A DNA stretch of 63,633 bases from Flavobacteriales bacterium. GTDB taxonomy: Bacteria > Bacteroidota > Bacteroidia > CAIKAF01. The notes under the pieces are model-generated. The model was not told where the DNA came from. It ran no database searches and saw only the letters and a list, made by a program, of their open reading frames with translations. The position numbers and the translations under genes are program-made. The stretch is from assembly GCA_025055635.1 (NCBI GenBank), contig JANWWQ010000008.1, positions 1-63,633 on the forward strand, given 5' to 3'. Of the stretch, positions 45,136 through 54,249 are shown in pieces. Position 1 is the first letter of the stretch, and every line of letters begins with the position of its first letter.

Positions 45136-45996
45136 GTGCAATTGCAGTCTATCAGAACGGTTAATTTATTTAATAACCAAAAACTTTTATGTGCTCTTAA
45201 TCTGGTTTTAGTGTTAGAGGGCACCGGGTGCAGCGAATATCAAAAGGCTCTGAAATCGCCCGATTACAAGTTAAAGCGCCAGGTTGCCTTAAAGCTTTAT
45301 CAGAAAGAAGATTACAAAAGGGCCCTTCCCCTGATTGAAGAATTGCTTACTATCACCCGTGGCACTTCAGAAGCTGAAAAGTTTTACTATTACTACGCGC
45401 GCTGCCATTTCGGTATTAAAGATTATGAAACCGCGCAGTATTACTTCGAAAATTTTCTGGGTACATTTCCGACCAGTGGATTTGCTGAAGATGCTGCATT
45501 CATGTCGGCATACTCTCTGTATTTACTATCCCCCCGTTATGATTTAGATGCCTCCAGCACGCAAAAAGCCATACAAGAACTTCAGTATTTCATAAACCGC
45601 TACCCCAAAAGCAACCGCATAACAGAGTGTAATGCTCTGATAGATGAGCTGCGCGGTAAGCTGGAAAAAAAGTATTATAGGGCAGCCATCCTCTACTTTA
45701 ACATGGAGTACTACCAGGCGGCTATTGTGGCTTTAAAAAACTTTCTGAAAGATTTTCCTGACAGCCGATACCAGGAAGAGGCGCATTTCTACGTACTTAA
45801 GAGTGCCCATCTATATGCTCAGAAAAGTGTGGAACAAAAAAAGGCCGAAAGGTTTGAGGAGGTAGTGAAATTTTATCATACTTTTGCGGAAAAATTTCCG
45901 GGGTCTCGTTTTATTCCAGAGGCCAATTACATATACAAATCAGCTTTAAATTACTTGAAAACCACTTCAAAAAAAACTGAGCTCCGAATCCCATGA
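45136..45996 (+). CDS. bamD: Outer-membrane protein assembly factor BamD
   Basis: A 286-residue lipoprotein with TPR-like repeats: the mature part begins CSEYQKALKSPDYKLKRQVA, followed by AEKFYYYYARCHFGIKDYETAQYYFENFL and further repeats to about residue 270. This is the Bacteroidota BamD pattern; BamD links the BAM complex to substrates. The GTG start at 45136 gives a leader of about 31 residues ending in GTGC, a weak lipobox. It overlaps rpoZ by four bases (ATGA) and opens the bamD-rpoZ-coaBC-porD operon. Confidence 0.87.
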   Translation: MQLQSIRTVNLFNNQKLLCALNLVLVLEGTGCSEYQKALKSPDYKLKRQVALKLYQKEDYKRALPLIEELLTITRGTSEAEKFYYYYARCHFGIKDYETAQYYFENFLGTFPTSGFAEDAAFMSAYSLYLLSPRYDLDASSTQKAIQELQYFINRYPKSNRITECNALIDELRGKLEKKYYRAAILYFNMEYYQAAIVALKNFLKDFPDSRYQEEAHFYVLKSAHLYAQKSVEQKKAERFEEVVKFYHTFAEKFPGSRFIPEANYIYKSALNYLKTTSKKTELRIP

Positions 45997-46334
45997 ACAA
46001 GAAAACTACGGCTCCCGTAACCACCATTACCCGAGATGTAAACCAGCTGCGCGAAAAGACGGGGAATCTGTATATGTCAGTGGCCATTATTGCCAAACGG
46101 GCTGATCAGATTCAGCGTAGTCTGAAAGAAGAAATCGCTGCCAAGCTGGAAGAGTTCGCCTCTTTCACCGATAGCCTAGAGGAGATAACGGAAAACCGGG
46201 AGCAAATTGAGTTTTCCCGTTATTATGAAAGAATGCCCAAGCCGGCGGCTTTGGCCACTCAGGAATTTATTGAGGACAAGCTCATTTTCCAGGAGCCTAC
46301 TGAAGAAGGTACTGGCGAACCTTCGTTGAACTGA
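45993..46334 (+). CDS. rpoZ: DNA-directed RNA polymerase omega subunit (Bacteroidota type)
   Basis: A 113-residue protein matching the Bacteroidota RpoZ-like family: TTITRDVNQLREKTGNLYMS, then VAIIAKRADQIQRSLKEEI, and an acidic C-terminus. Omega helps fold and assemble the beta' subunit. The ATG overlaps the bamD stop. Placement between bamD and coaBC is the usual order in this phylum, as far as I recall. Confidence 0.88.
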   Translation: MNKKTTAPVTTITRDVNQLREKTGNLYMSVAIIAKRADQIQRSLKEEIAAKLEEFASFTDSLEEITENREQIEFSRYYERMPKPAALATQEFIEDKLIFQEPTEEGTGEPSLN

Positions 46335-46342
46335 TCGCTGGC

Positions 46343-47569
46343 ATGTCCGCCGGCCGTGTGGTGTTGGGTGTCTGCGGCGGCATTGCAGCCTACAAATCCG
46401 TTTATTTATTGCGCCTGCTAGTACAGCAAGGATATTCTGTGCAGGTGATAGCCACCCAGGAAGCTCTTCGTTTCGTGGGGCCTGTTACCTGGGCAGCCTT
46501 ATCGGGCAGGCCCGTCCTAAGCGAATTATATGATCAAAAAACCGGTAAATGGCACAACCATGTACACCTGGCGCAGGACGTAGATTTAATCGTGGTAGCT
46601 CCCCTGACAGCGCATACGATGGCAAAATGGGCCTGTGGATTGTGTGATAATCTGTTGCTTGCGGTATTGCAATCGGCCCGGGTACCGGTGTTTGTCGCAC
46701 CGGCTATGGACAGCGACATGTATGCATTTGGTCCCAATCGGGAAAACATGCAAAAGTTAGAATCCCTGGGCGTGCGCATTCTGCCCGCCGATTACGGGCC
46801 CTTGGCCAGTGGTGAGACCGGCCAAGGACGTATGGCCGAACCAGATTTCATCTTTGACCGATTGGAGTGCTTCATGGACGGCTTGCCTTCCTTAAGGGAT
46901 GTGCGCGTGCTCATTACAGCTGGGCCCACGCGAGAGTATTTAGACGCCGTACGCTTTGTGTCTAATGCTTCCACTGGAAAAATGGCATTCTCCCTGGCGC
47001 ACGCTTTCCGTAATTGTGGGGCTCGGGTCCATCTTATATGTGGCCCCACCGCTCTTCGTCCCCCTCACGATTGTCAGATTACATGGGTCACTACAGCCCG
47101 GGAAATGGAGGAGGCTTGTAAGAATGTGCAAGGGGAGTGGGACATTTTCGTAGGAGCGGCGGCCGTGAGCGATTTTTATTTCCCAAATCCCTCGGAAAGA
47201 AAACTGAAGAAGGAACACCTGCCAGCTGCTCTACCCATTGCTTTCAATCCCGACATAGTGGCCTACATGGCGACCCAAGCCTCTGAAAAACAGCTTGTTG
47301 TCGGATTTGCCTTGGAGAGCGAAAACCCTCCCAAGCAAGCCCGGCACAAATTGATCCAGAAAAACCTGGATCTGGTGGTAGCTAACTGTGTTCAGGAAGA
47401 AGGCGCTGGTTTTGGCCTTCACACCAATCATGTGTGGTTGGTTGATCGTAGGGGATCCCTCACCGAAATTCCCCTTCAATCAAAAAATAAAGTAGCAGCC
47501 CAAATCGTTAAGCATGTGGGAGAAATATATCTTAGGAAGTTGCATGCGGGTTCGGAAAACCTTTCCTAG
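46343..47569 (+). CDS. coaBC: Phosphopantothenoylcysteine decarboxylase / phosphopantothenate-cysteine ligase
   Basis: A 408-residue bifunctional CoA-pathway enzyme. The N-terminal flavin-dependent CoaC domain shows VVLGVCGGIAAYKSVYLLR, the LAQDVDLIVVAPLTAHTMAK block and APAMDSDMY. The CoaB domain (from about residue 185) starts VLITAGPTREYLDAVRFVSN with the SNASTGKMA motif and AAVSDF, and later KNLDLVVAN. It makes 4'-phosphopantetheine from phosphopantothenate and cysteine. Start ATG 46343 follows rpoZ by eight bases; porD starts inside its last 26 bases. Confidence 0.94.
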   Translation: MSAGRVVLGVCGGIAAYKSVYLLRLLVQQGYSVQVIATQEALRFVGPVTWAALSGRPVLSELYDQKTGKWHNHVHLAQDVDLIVVAPLTAHTMAKWACGLCDNLLLAVLQSARVPVFVAPAMDSDMYAFGPNRENMQKLESLGVRILPADYGPLASGETGQGRMAEPDFIFDRLECFMDGLPSLRDVRVLITAGPTREYLDAVRFVSNASTGKMAFSLAHAFRNCGARVHLICGPTALRPPHDCQITWVTTAREMEEACKNVQGEWDIFVGAAAVSDFYFPNPSERKLKKEHLPAALPIAFNPDIVAYMATQASEKQLVVGFALESENPPKQARHKLIQKNLDLVVANCVQEEGAGFGLHTNHVWLVDRRGSLTEIPLQSKNKVAAQIVKHVGEIYLRKLHAGSENLS

Positions 47570-48470
47570 TTTCTGGATTTTTTTTGCGGGATGTGGGATT
47601 TGGGCACTGACTTTAGCTGGCGTGCAGGCCCAGGAACTCCGCGCTGACGTCAAAGTTCAGTACACCGCCATCACCAATGTGGATCCCAATGTGTTTAAGG
47701 AATTGGAAAAATCCGTGAGGGATTTTATCAATAATACCCGCTGGACTACCGATGTTTTTCAGCCAGAAGAGCGCATAGAGTGTAGTTTTTTCATCAATGT
47801 TCTAGAAAACCGCGGCAATGACACTTACAAAGCCTCTTTACAGGTGTCGGCCCGCCGGCCTGTGTATGGCTCTACTTATTATACCCCACTGCTTAATATT
47901 CAGGATCAAGATTTTGTATTTACATACGTGCCCTTTCAGTTTATGGAGTACAGTGAGCAGGCTTATCTTTCTAATTTGACAGGGGTTCTTGCCTTTTATG
48001 CTTATTACATTTTAGGCCTTGACTATGATTCTTTTTCTCTGGAAGGGGGTACCCCTTATTTCAAAAAAGCCCAGAACGTAGTACTCAATGCGCAGGGTTC
48101 CGATGCCCCGGGGTGGAGAGCTCAGGAAAATTTCCGCAACCGGTACTGGATGGTGGAAGATATGCTAAACGCCGCTTTTAAGGACTACAGAAAATTTATG
48201 TATGAATACCATCGCAACGGGCTGGATCAGTTTTACAATGATTTTGAGAACACACGTAGGAAGGCCTTGGAAGCTGCCAAGCTGATGGATAACGTGTTCC
48301 GCCAGAGGCCTAATGGAGTCCTGCTTCAGATATTCCTCAATGCAAAGCGCGATGAATTGCTCGCAATGTGCAAAGACGCTCCCAAAAGCGAAATAGCCGA
48401 TTTTGTGAATGCCATGGCCAAAGTAGATGGTGCCTTTTCGAGCAAATGGACCGACTTGCTAAAAAATTAA
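47544..48470 (+). CDS. porD: DUF4835-family protein, PorD-like type IX secretion component
   Basis: A 308-residue exported protein with a signal peptide (about 1-30, ending GVQAQ). Typical DUF4835 blocks: LRADVKVQYTAITNVDPNVF, FINNTRWTTDVFQPEERIEC, QVSARRPVYGSTYYTPLLN, SLEGGTPYFKKAQNVVL and the C-terminal ALEAAKLMDNVFRQRPNGVL. PorD is implicated in type IX secretion in Porphyromonas; with gldH here, a T9SS is plausible though its core genes are not in the window. ATG 47544 is chosen over 47514, since the signal peptide then starts correctly. Confidence 0.85.
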   Translation: MRVRKTFPSFWIFFAGCGIWALTLAGVQAQELRADVKVQYTAITNVDPNVFKELEKSVRDFINNTRWTTDVFQPEERIECSFFINVLENRGNDTYKASLQVSARRPVYGSTYYTPLLNIQDQDFVFTYVPFQFMEYSEQAYLSNLTGVLAFYAYYILGLDYDSFSLEGGTPYFKKAQNVVLNAQGSDAPGWRAQENFRNRYWMVEDMLNAAFKDYRKFMYEYHRNGLDQFYNDFENTRRKALEAAKLMDNVFRQRPNGVLLQIFLNAKRDELLAMCKDAPKSEIADFVNAMAKVDGAFSSKWTDLLKN

Positions 48471-48482
48471 TCACATCCTAAC

Positions 48483-48518
48483 CCCCGCTTTTCAGATGGT
48501 TTTGTTCATAAAGCGGGG
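48483..48518 (+). terminator. Hairpin terminator after porD
   Basis: CCCCGCTTT (48483-48491) pairs perfectly with AAAGCGGGG (48510-48518) with an 18-base loop, 13 bases after the porD stop. The following AAGAGCTTTTAT is only weakly T-rich, so a Rho-independent role is probable, not certain. Confidence 0.6.
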
Positions 48519-48552
48519 AAGAGCTTTTATAGTTTCACAAGGGAAGTCCAAT

Positions 48553-48560
48553 TAATTTTG
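48553..48560 (+). promoter_or_regulatory. -7-like box (TAATTTTG) for ftsK-lolA
   Basis: Exact TAnnTTTG, 38 bases before the ftsK ATG and just after the porD terminator hairpin. Confidence 0.45.
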
Positions 48561-48598
48561 GTTTTGATAATGTGAATTGAATTAAAAAAATTATGTAA

Positions 48599-51190
48599 AT
48601 GGCAGCGGAGAAAAAGAAACCATCCGTGACCCCGTCCCGCAAGGAAAAAGGCGCTGCCGGATCAAAAGGATCCACAGTAACTTGGAAAAATATTAAAAAA
48701 TTTTTGACAGATCCTAAAACCCGTAAAGCCACGGGCCTCTTATTGCTGGCCTTGGCGGTGTTTATTTTGTTAAGCTGTGTATCCTTCTTTTTCACCTATC
48801 CCTACGACGAGGCCGTGGCCCAGACAAGGGGTTGTCGCCAGTGTACCGAATACCGCAATTTGATGGGGCGCTGGGGGGCCCTCACGGGGGCCTTCCTGGT
48901 GTCTCACTTCGGGGTGGGAATACTGTTTTGGATACCAGGTTTGTTTTTGCTGGGGCTTTATCTGTTGTGGGAAATCCGTACCTGGTCGGCGTGGAAGTAC
49001 ATCGGTTGGGCGGCTTTTTTATTTTTTTGGGTAAACCTGTTATTGGGTTTTCTGACCTATGGCAGCCGCTTTGACGTATTGGGCGGACTTTTTGGATACG
49101 GAGCAGCTACATACTTTGAGAACAACCTGGGCAAGCCGGGGGTTCTGTTGCTCCTGGCCGTATCTGCAGGTCTCTTTTTACTAGTGGCTTTGAATGTAGG
49201 ATTTTTTAGGATGGGTTTCTGGGTTCAGAGGCTTTTCACACGGCGACTTAGAGCTGAAAATCAGAACCCTGATTCTCCTGAGCGGGAAGCCTTAGAGAGG
49301 GGGATTTCTCCTTCCGAAACTGCGCACTCAGATCCAAGGCCTACCGCTATTCTTCCCCCGCCAGAAGGTCTGCACAATGCTCTACCTGAGGATTTTGAAT
49401 TCCCTGTTTATGAAAAGAGCCCAGACGTACCTGCGCCGGGCTCCTCCTCGGTTCATCTAGAAAATCCTGTTGACAGCAGCGCGAGCTCTCATCATTCTGA
49501 CGCGCAAGCCAACCAAGTTCTTGAAGTTGAATGGGTGGGAACCAATGCTACTAAGGATCATTCGGCCCAGGAAGGTCCCAGCTTTGAGGTGGAAATGCCT
49601 CCTGAAGAGCCAAAGGTAGGGGGGGCTTCGGAAGGCAACTCTCCCTCCTCCGGCGAAGGTGTGCCCCCCGTGTTGGAACCATATGACCCCCGGCGGGAGT
49701 TACCTGATTATGTGATGCCTAATACGGACCTGCTTACCGAACATGGATCTGGTCAGGTGCGTATTACAAAAGAGGAGTTGGAGGCCAATAAGGATCGGAT
49801 TGTCAAGGCTCTTGCGAACTACAACATTCCCATTGAACACATAAAGGCTACCATTGGGCCCACCGTGACCCTCTATGAAATTGTACCTGCTGCCGGCATA
49901 CGTATTTCCCGCATCAAAAGCTTAGAGGACGATATTGCGCTATCTCTGGCGGCCTTCGGCATTCGAATCATAGCCCCCATTCCCGGTAAAGGCACCATAG
50001 GTATTGAGGTGCCTAACCAAAACCCTGAGGTGGTTTCTATGAAATCAGTACTTGAGAGCGACAAGTACAAAAACAGCACAGCGGATCTGCCGATTGCGCT
50101 CGGCAAAACCATCTCCAACGAAACTTACGTGGCCGACCTTACGAAAATGCCTCACCTGCTCATAGCTGGGGCCACAGGCCAAGGCAAATCGGTGGGGATC
50201 AATGCCATCCTGGTTTCTCTGTTGTATAAAAAACACCCTTCGGAGCTCAAACTCGTGCTGGTAGATCCGAAAAAAGTGGAGCTCACGCTCTACCAAAAGT
50301 TAGAGCGCCACTACCTGGCTAAGCTCCCGGACGCTGAAGAGCCCATCATCACTGATACCAAGAAAGTGATACACACTTTGCAATCCTTGTGTGTGGAAAT
50401 GGACAGGCGCTATGACCTTCTGAAAAACGCTGGGGTCCGCACCATCAATGAGTACAACAGCCGGTTTATAGCTCGCCGACTCAATCCTAAGGCCGGTCAT
50501 CGCTATTTGCCATACATCGTCCTGGTGATTGATGAGTTTGCCGACCTCATCATGACGGCCGGTAAGGAAGTGGAAATGCCCTTGGCCCGATTGGCTCAAC
50601 TCGCTCGGGCCGTGGGGATTCATCTAATTATAGCCACTCAGAGGCCGTCCGTAAACATCATCACCGGCACTATCAAGGCCAACTTTCCTGCACGCATTGC
50701 TTTTCGGGTGTCTGCAAAAGTGGATTCACGCACCATTTTGGACGCAGCAGGCGCCGATCAGCTGGTGGGTCGTGGTGATATGCTCCTCTCCCTGGGTAGC
50801 GAACTGGTACGCCTGCAGTGTGCTTTTGTGGACACTACCGAAGTGGAACGCCTGTGTGACTTTATAGCAAGGCAACCGGGTTATCCCACTGCATTTGAAC
50901 TACCGGAAGCCCCGATAGAAGCCCCTGACGAAGGGGGAGGCATGGAGTTTGACGCCGGGCGTCGGGATCCCCTCTTTGAAGAAGCTGCCCGCATCGTGGT
51001 TATGACTCAGCAAGGGAGCACTTCCATGCTGCAGCGCCGCATGCGCCTTGGCTACAGCAGAGCTGGACGTATCATGGATGAACTGGAAAAATTCGGGATC
51101 GTCGGGCCCAACGAAGGATCAAAAACCCGCAAAGTCCTTATCCAAGACCTAGAAACTTTGGAACAGTATTTGAAAAATTTTTCTACATAA
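48599..51190 (+). CDS. ftsK: DNA translocase FtsK/SpoIIIE family
   Basis: An 863-residue septal DNA pump. The N-terminus is Lys-rich, then four to five membrane helices (about residues 38-215), then an acidic low-complexity linker (about 220-360). The motor domain contains Walker A (GATGQGKSVGINAIL), Walker B (LVIDEFADLIMTA) and the RecA-like core. A C-terminal winged-helix gamma domain (GSTSMLQRRMRLGYSRAGRI) is present, needed for reading chromosome polarity sequences. It resolves chromosome dimers and moves DNA at division. lolA follows by 10 bases. Confidence 0.95.
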   Translation: MAAEKKKPSVTPSRKEKGAAGSKGSTVTWKNIKKFLTDPKTRKATGLLLLALAVFILLSCVSFFFTYPYDEAVAQTRGCRQCTEYRNLMGRWGALTGAFLVSHFGVGILFWIPGLFLLGLYLLWEIRTWSAWKYIGWAAFLFFWVNLLLGFLTYGSRFDVLGGLFGYGAATYFENNLGKPGVLLLLAVSAGLFLLVALNVGFFRMGFWVQRLFTRRLRAENQNPDSPEREALERGISPSETAHSDPRPTAILPPPEGLHNALPEDFEFPVYEKSPDVPAPGSSSVHLENPVDSSASSHHSDAQANQVLEVEWVGTNATKDHSAQEGPSFEVEMPPEEPKVGGASEGNSPSSGEGVPPVLEPYDPRRELPDYVMPNTDLLTEHGSGQVRITKEELEANKDRIVKALANYNIPIEHIKATIGPTVTLYEIVPAAGIRISRIKSLEDDIALSLAAFGIRIIAPIPGKGTIGIEVPNQNPEVVSMKSVLESDKYKNSTADLPIALGKTISNETYVADLTKMPHLLIAGATGQGKSVGINAILVSLLYKKHPSELKLVLVDPKKVELTLYQKLERHYLAKLPDAEEPIITDTKKVIHTLQSLCVEMDRRYDLLKNAGVRTINEYNSRFIARRLNPKAGHRYLPYIVLVIDEFADLIMTAGKEVEMPLARLAQLARAVGIHLIIATQRPSVNIITGTIKANFPARIAFRVSAKVDSRTILDAAGADQLVGRGDMLLSLGSELVRLQCAFVDTTEVERLCDFIARQPGYPTAFELPEAPIEAPDEGGGMEFDAGRRDPLFEEAARIVVMTQQGSTSMLQRRMRLGYSRAGRIMDELEKFGIVGPNEGSKTRKVLIQDLETLEQYLKNFST

Positions 51191-51200
51191 ATTGTGTTCA

Positions 51201-51863
51201 ATGACTAAAGTTTTTAAAGTTCTTCTCCTGCCAGCCATTGTTTTCTCCATGGCTACCAACGCCATGCTAGAACTCAAGGCTCAGAGCGATAAGAGGGCCA
51301 AAGACCTTTTAGATAAGCTTTCTAACAAAACCAAATCCTTAAAGTCGTATAAGCTCAATTTCACTTTCGTGCTTAATAACAGAGAACAAAATATCACTCA
51401 AACTAAGGAAGGTGTGCTTACTGTTAAGGGCAACAAGTACCATCTCAAATTTGATGGTCAGGAAATATTCTGCGACGGAAAGAATATCTATACATATCAG
51501 AAAGCCAGCAACGAAGCCCAGGTTCAAGCTGTGGATGAATTAGACGAAGAAAGTATCACGCCTGAGAAAATACTTACTATTTATGAAAAAGGCTTTAAGT
51601 TCAGATTGAATGAAGAGGATAAATCTATGCCTAATCTAAAAGTAGTGGATCTATATCCTCTGGAGCCCAAGAAAAAAGATTATTCCATCATCCGCCTCTA
51701 CATTGACGAAGGCAAGCTATTTGTGCAGCGCGCTCTTATTCGCGGAAAGAACGGATCCGACTACACGTACAATATTAAAAACATGGAAAGCAATCCCGAT
51801 ATTTCAGATTCCTATTTCGTTTTTGATAAGAATAAATTTCCGGGCGTAAAAATTATTAAGTGA
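51201..51863 (+). CDS. lolA: Outer-membrane lipoprotein carrier protein LolA-like
   Basis: A 220-residue exported protein with a signal peptide (about 1-28, with cleavage near LKAQS). The mature part has the LolA beta-sheet pattern: KRAKDLLDKLSNKTKSLKSY, then GVLTVKGNKYHLKFDGQEIF, CDGKNIYTY and the VDLYPLEPKKKDYSIIRLYI segment. LolA ferries lipoproteins through the periplasm. The ATG at 51201 is chosen over a TTG at 51192. Neighbour ftsK-lolA order is common in the phylum. Confidence 0.85.
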   Translation: MTKVFKVLLLPAIVFSMATNAMLELKAQSDKRAKDLLDKLSNKTKSLKSYKLNFTFVLNNREQNITQTKEGVLTVKGNKYHLKFDGQEIFCDGKNIYTYQKASNEAQVQAVDELDEESITPEKILTIYEKGFKFRLNEEDKSMPNLKVVDLYPLEPKKKDYSIIRLYIDEGKLFVQRALIRGKNGSDYTYNIKNMESNPDISDSYFVFDKNKFPGVKIIK

Positions 51864-51991
51864 ACTTTGTATTTAGTTATGATTCATCCTTTTTTATTTA
51901 AATTAAAATGGCATAATAAAAATTATTCAAGGGAGATAATTTTGGATCTGTAAATACTATATTAAAGTATCCCCGCTTTAGCGCCATATCT

Positions 51992-51999
51992 TAAATTTG
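51992..51999 (+). promoter_or_regulatory. -7-like box (TAAATTTG) 6 bases before the response regulator start codon
   Basis: Exact TAnnTTTG, six bases before ATG 52006. The sequence CCCCG (51971-51975) and CGGGG (52001-52005) flank it as an inverted repeat. Confidence 0.42.
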
Positions 52000-52005
52000 T
52001 CGGGG

Positions 52006-52704
52006 ATGCATATTTTGATAGTAGAGGATGACCGCCGGATGGCCTCCCTGCTCATCCGCAGCCTTACCGAGGCCGGTTATTCAGTGGAATGGTCCTCCGA
52101 TGCTCAAATGGGTTCCCTCATGATGCGTAATAAAAAGTATGATCTTTTAATAACGGACATTTTAATGCCGGAAGTCAATGGTCTTGAATTTTGCAGGGAG
52201 GTTCGCAAGGCATTCCCCCATCTTCCTATACTCATGCTCACAGCTTTAGGCACTACAGACGATAAGGTGGAGGGTTTTGATGCCGGGGCGGATGATTATT
52301 TAGTGAAGCCCTTTGAATTAAAGGAGTTGCTGGCCCGAATTAAAGCTTTGCTAAACCGCAGTCAGCGCGCTCATCTTACGGGTCCTGAGCTGCGCTGTGG
52401 CGATTTAGTGCTCAACACAATAACCCATCAGGTGACGCGTGCAGGTAAAAGTATCCACCTCACACCAAAGGAATTCAACCTTCTGAAATACTTACTGGAA
52501 AATCCCGGCCGTGTTATATCTAAAAAGGAATTATCCGAAAGAGTGTGGGGAATTCACTTTGACACAGGCACCAACTTCGTGGATGTGTACATTAACTACT
52601 TGCGCCGTAAGGTGGACAAGGATTTTTCCCAAAAACTCATACAAACCCGTACCGGAGTGGGGTATTATTTGGATTGTAATGCAATCCCTTCCCAGCACTC
52701 ATGA
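52006..52704 (+). CDS. OmpR/PhoB-family response regulator
   Basis: A 232-residue transcription regulator. The receiver domain (1-120) has ILIVEDDRRMA (acidic pocket), LLITDILMPEVNGLEFC with the phospho-acceptor Asp, the LMLTALGTTDDKVEGFDAGADDY block and the VKPFELKELLARI lysine. The C-terminal winged helix (about 130-228) has LTPKEFNLLKYLLENPGRV and VDVYINYLRRKVDK. ATG 52006 is certain from the family start (MHILIVEDD). The cognate kinase follows with an ATGA overlap. By position it may control the mgtC-mgtE-czc genes downstream, as CopR/CzcR relatives do (inference). Confidence 0.92.
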   Translation: MHILIVEDDRRMASLLIRSLTEAGYSVEWSSDAQMGSLMMRNKKYDLLITDILMPEVNGLEFCREVRKAFPHLPILMLTALGTTDDKVEGFDAGADDYLVKPFELKELLARIKALLNRSQRAHLTGPELRCGDLVLNTITHQVTRAGKSIHLTPKEFNLLKYLLENPGRVISKKELSERVWGIHFDTGTNFVDVYINYLRRKVDKDFSQKLIQTRTGVGYYLDCNAIPSQHS

Positions 52705-54128
52705 CGCTACGCCACAGGCTCACTTTATGGTTTACGGGTCTTACGGGGGTTTTATTAATTATTTTTAGCATCATCATTTATTTTACTGCGGCCCAAAACA
52801 GGGAAAAGGAATTTTACAACCTTCTGAAAAAGGAGGCTGTTACGAAGGCCCAACTTATTGTAAATGGTAAAATAGATCCCTTGATTTTACAGAACATTTA
52901 TAGAAATAATCGGCAGATCTTGCCCGAGGTGGAAGTAGCCGTGTATGATACGACCTTCCGTTTGATGTATCATGATGCTGTGGATATTGATGTGGTGAAG
53001 GAAACACCAGAAATGCTCACTAACATTTTACAGAATGGTCACATAAATTTTACAGCGGATGATTATCAAGCCGTCGGATTCACCTATTTAGCCAATAAAA
53101 AGAAATTTTTAGTCACGGCTGCGGCCTATGATCAGTATGGCTTGGCCAAGCTGCGCAACCTACGGAATACGCTTCTGGTGGCCTTGTCCCTAGCTTTGCT
53201 CATAGTGTACGGCACCGGAAAATTTTTTGCTGGCCGTGCTCTAAGCCCCGTAGCCCAGATCATAGCTAAAGCCCAAAAAATCTCTGCAAAAAGTCTTCAT
53301 CTGCGGTTGGACACTGGAAATCAACGGGACGAATTGGCCCAACTGGCCCTTACCTTTAACGACATGCTGGACAGATTGGAAAAATCCTTTGAAGCCCAGA
53401 AAAATTTTGTGTTCCACATGGCCCACGAGGTACGAACGCCCCTGGCCACACTGATGGCTGAAGCAGAACTAACTTTATCACAAACACGTACGGAAGCTGA
53501 GTATCAACAGGCTCTCTCCCGTATCCTGGAAGATGCCCAGAAACTTTCACACTTGGTGAATAACCTGCTGGACCTTGCTAAAGCCAGTTATGATCCGACG
53601 CGTATTAATTTTAAATATATCCCTGTGCATGAAACTCTCATGGAGGCCGCCTATGAACTCCAGCGATCCCGGCCCGGCTTCAGGGTGGAGTTCCCTCCCC
53701 CGGCAGAGGCCCTCATCCAGGATGAACCGAAGGTCCTAGCCAACGAATACCTTCTTCGGGTGGCCTTCCGAAATTTAATGGAAAATGGATGCAAGTTTTC
53801 TCCTGACCATATATGCCGTTTGCAATTAAGGGTTAGAAAAACTCCGAACGATGAAAAAGGGCCAATTGGCACATCTGATAACCATTCAAAAGTTTTAGAA
53901 ATTGTATTTCAAAATAATGGACCTGCCATAAGGGCTGAAGAGGTACCGATGATTTTTGAACCCTTTTACCGCGGAACCTCGCAAACTCAGGAGAACATCG
54001 GCCATGGGATTGGGCTCTCTCTCTGTCGTAAAATAGTAGAGTTGCACGGAGGGAAGATAGAGGTAGAATCCCACCCGGATTCGGGGAATCTTTTTAAGAT
54101 TTCCATCCCATTAGTTGACTCTAATTAA
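52701..54128 (+). CDS. Sensor histidine kinase (two transmembrane helices)
   Basis: A 475-residue membrane kinase. Transmembrane helices are at about 9-30 and 154-176, enclosing a periplasmic sensor domain of about 120 residues. A HAMP-like segment follows (FAGRALSPVAQIIAKAQKIS). The dimerisation/phospho-acceptor motif FHMAHEVRTPLATL carries His242. The ATPase domain has FRNLMENGCKFSP (N box) and ENIGHGIGLSLCRKI (G box). It belongs to the CusS/QseC-type group that often sense metals. It overlaps the response regulator gene. Confidence 0.92.
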   Translation: MTLRHRLTLWFTGLTGVLLIIFSIIIYFTAAQNREKEFYNLLKKEAVTKAQLIVNGKIDPLILQNIYRNNRQILPEVEVAVYDTTFRLMYHDAVDIDVVKETPEMLTNILQNGHINFTADDYQAVGFTYLANKKKFLVTAAAYDQYGLAKLRNLRNTLLVALSLALLIVYGTGKFFAGRALSPVAQIIAKAQKISAKSLHLRLDTGNQRDELAQLALTFNDMLDRLEKSFEAQKNFVFHMAHEVRTPLATLMAEAELTLSQTRTEAEYQQALSRILEDAQKLSHLVNNLLDLAKASYDPTRINFKYIPVHETLMEAAYELQRSRPGFRVEFPPPAEALIQDEPKVLANEYLLRVAFRNLMENGCKFSPDHICRLQLRVRKTPNDEKGPIGTSDNHSKVLEIVFQNNGPAIRAEEVPMIFEPFYRGTSQTQENIGHGIGLSLCRKIVELHGGKIEVESHPDSGNLFKISIPLVDSN

Positions 54129-54249
54129 ATTCTCATTTAATTTTAATATTTTTCTAATTTTATTTTCGGAGGCCTAAATTTTACTTTGCTGCCGCAATTG
54201 AAATGGCTTCAGATTGTAGTAGTTTAACCCATCGCCTTCACCTCTGAGA

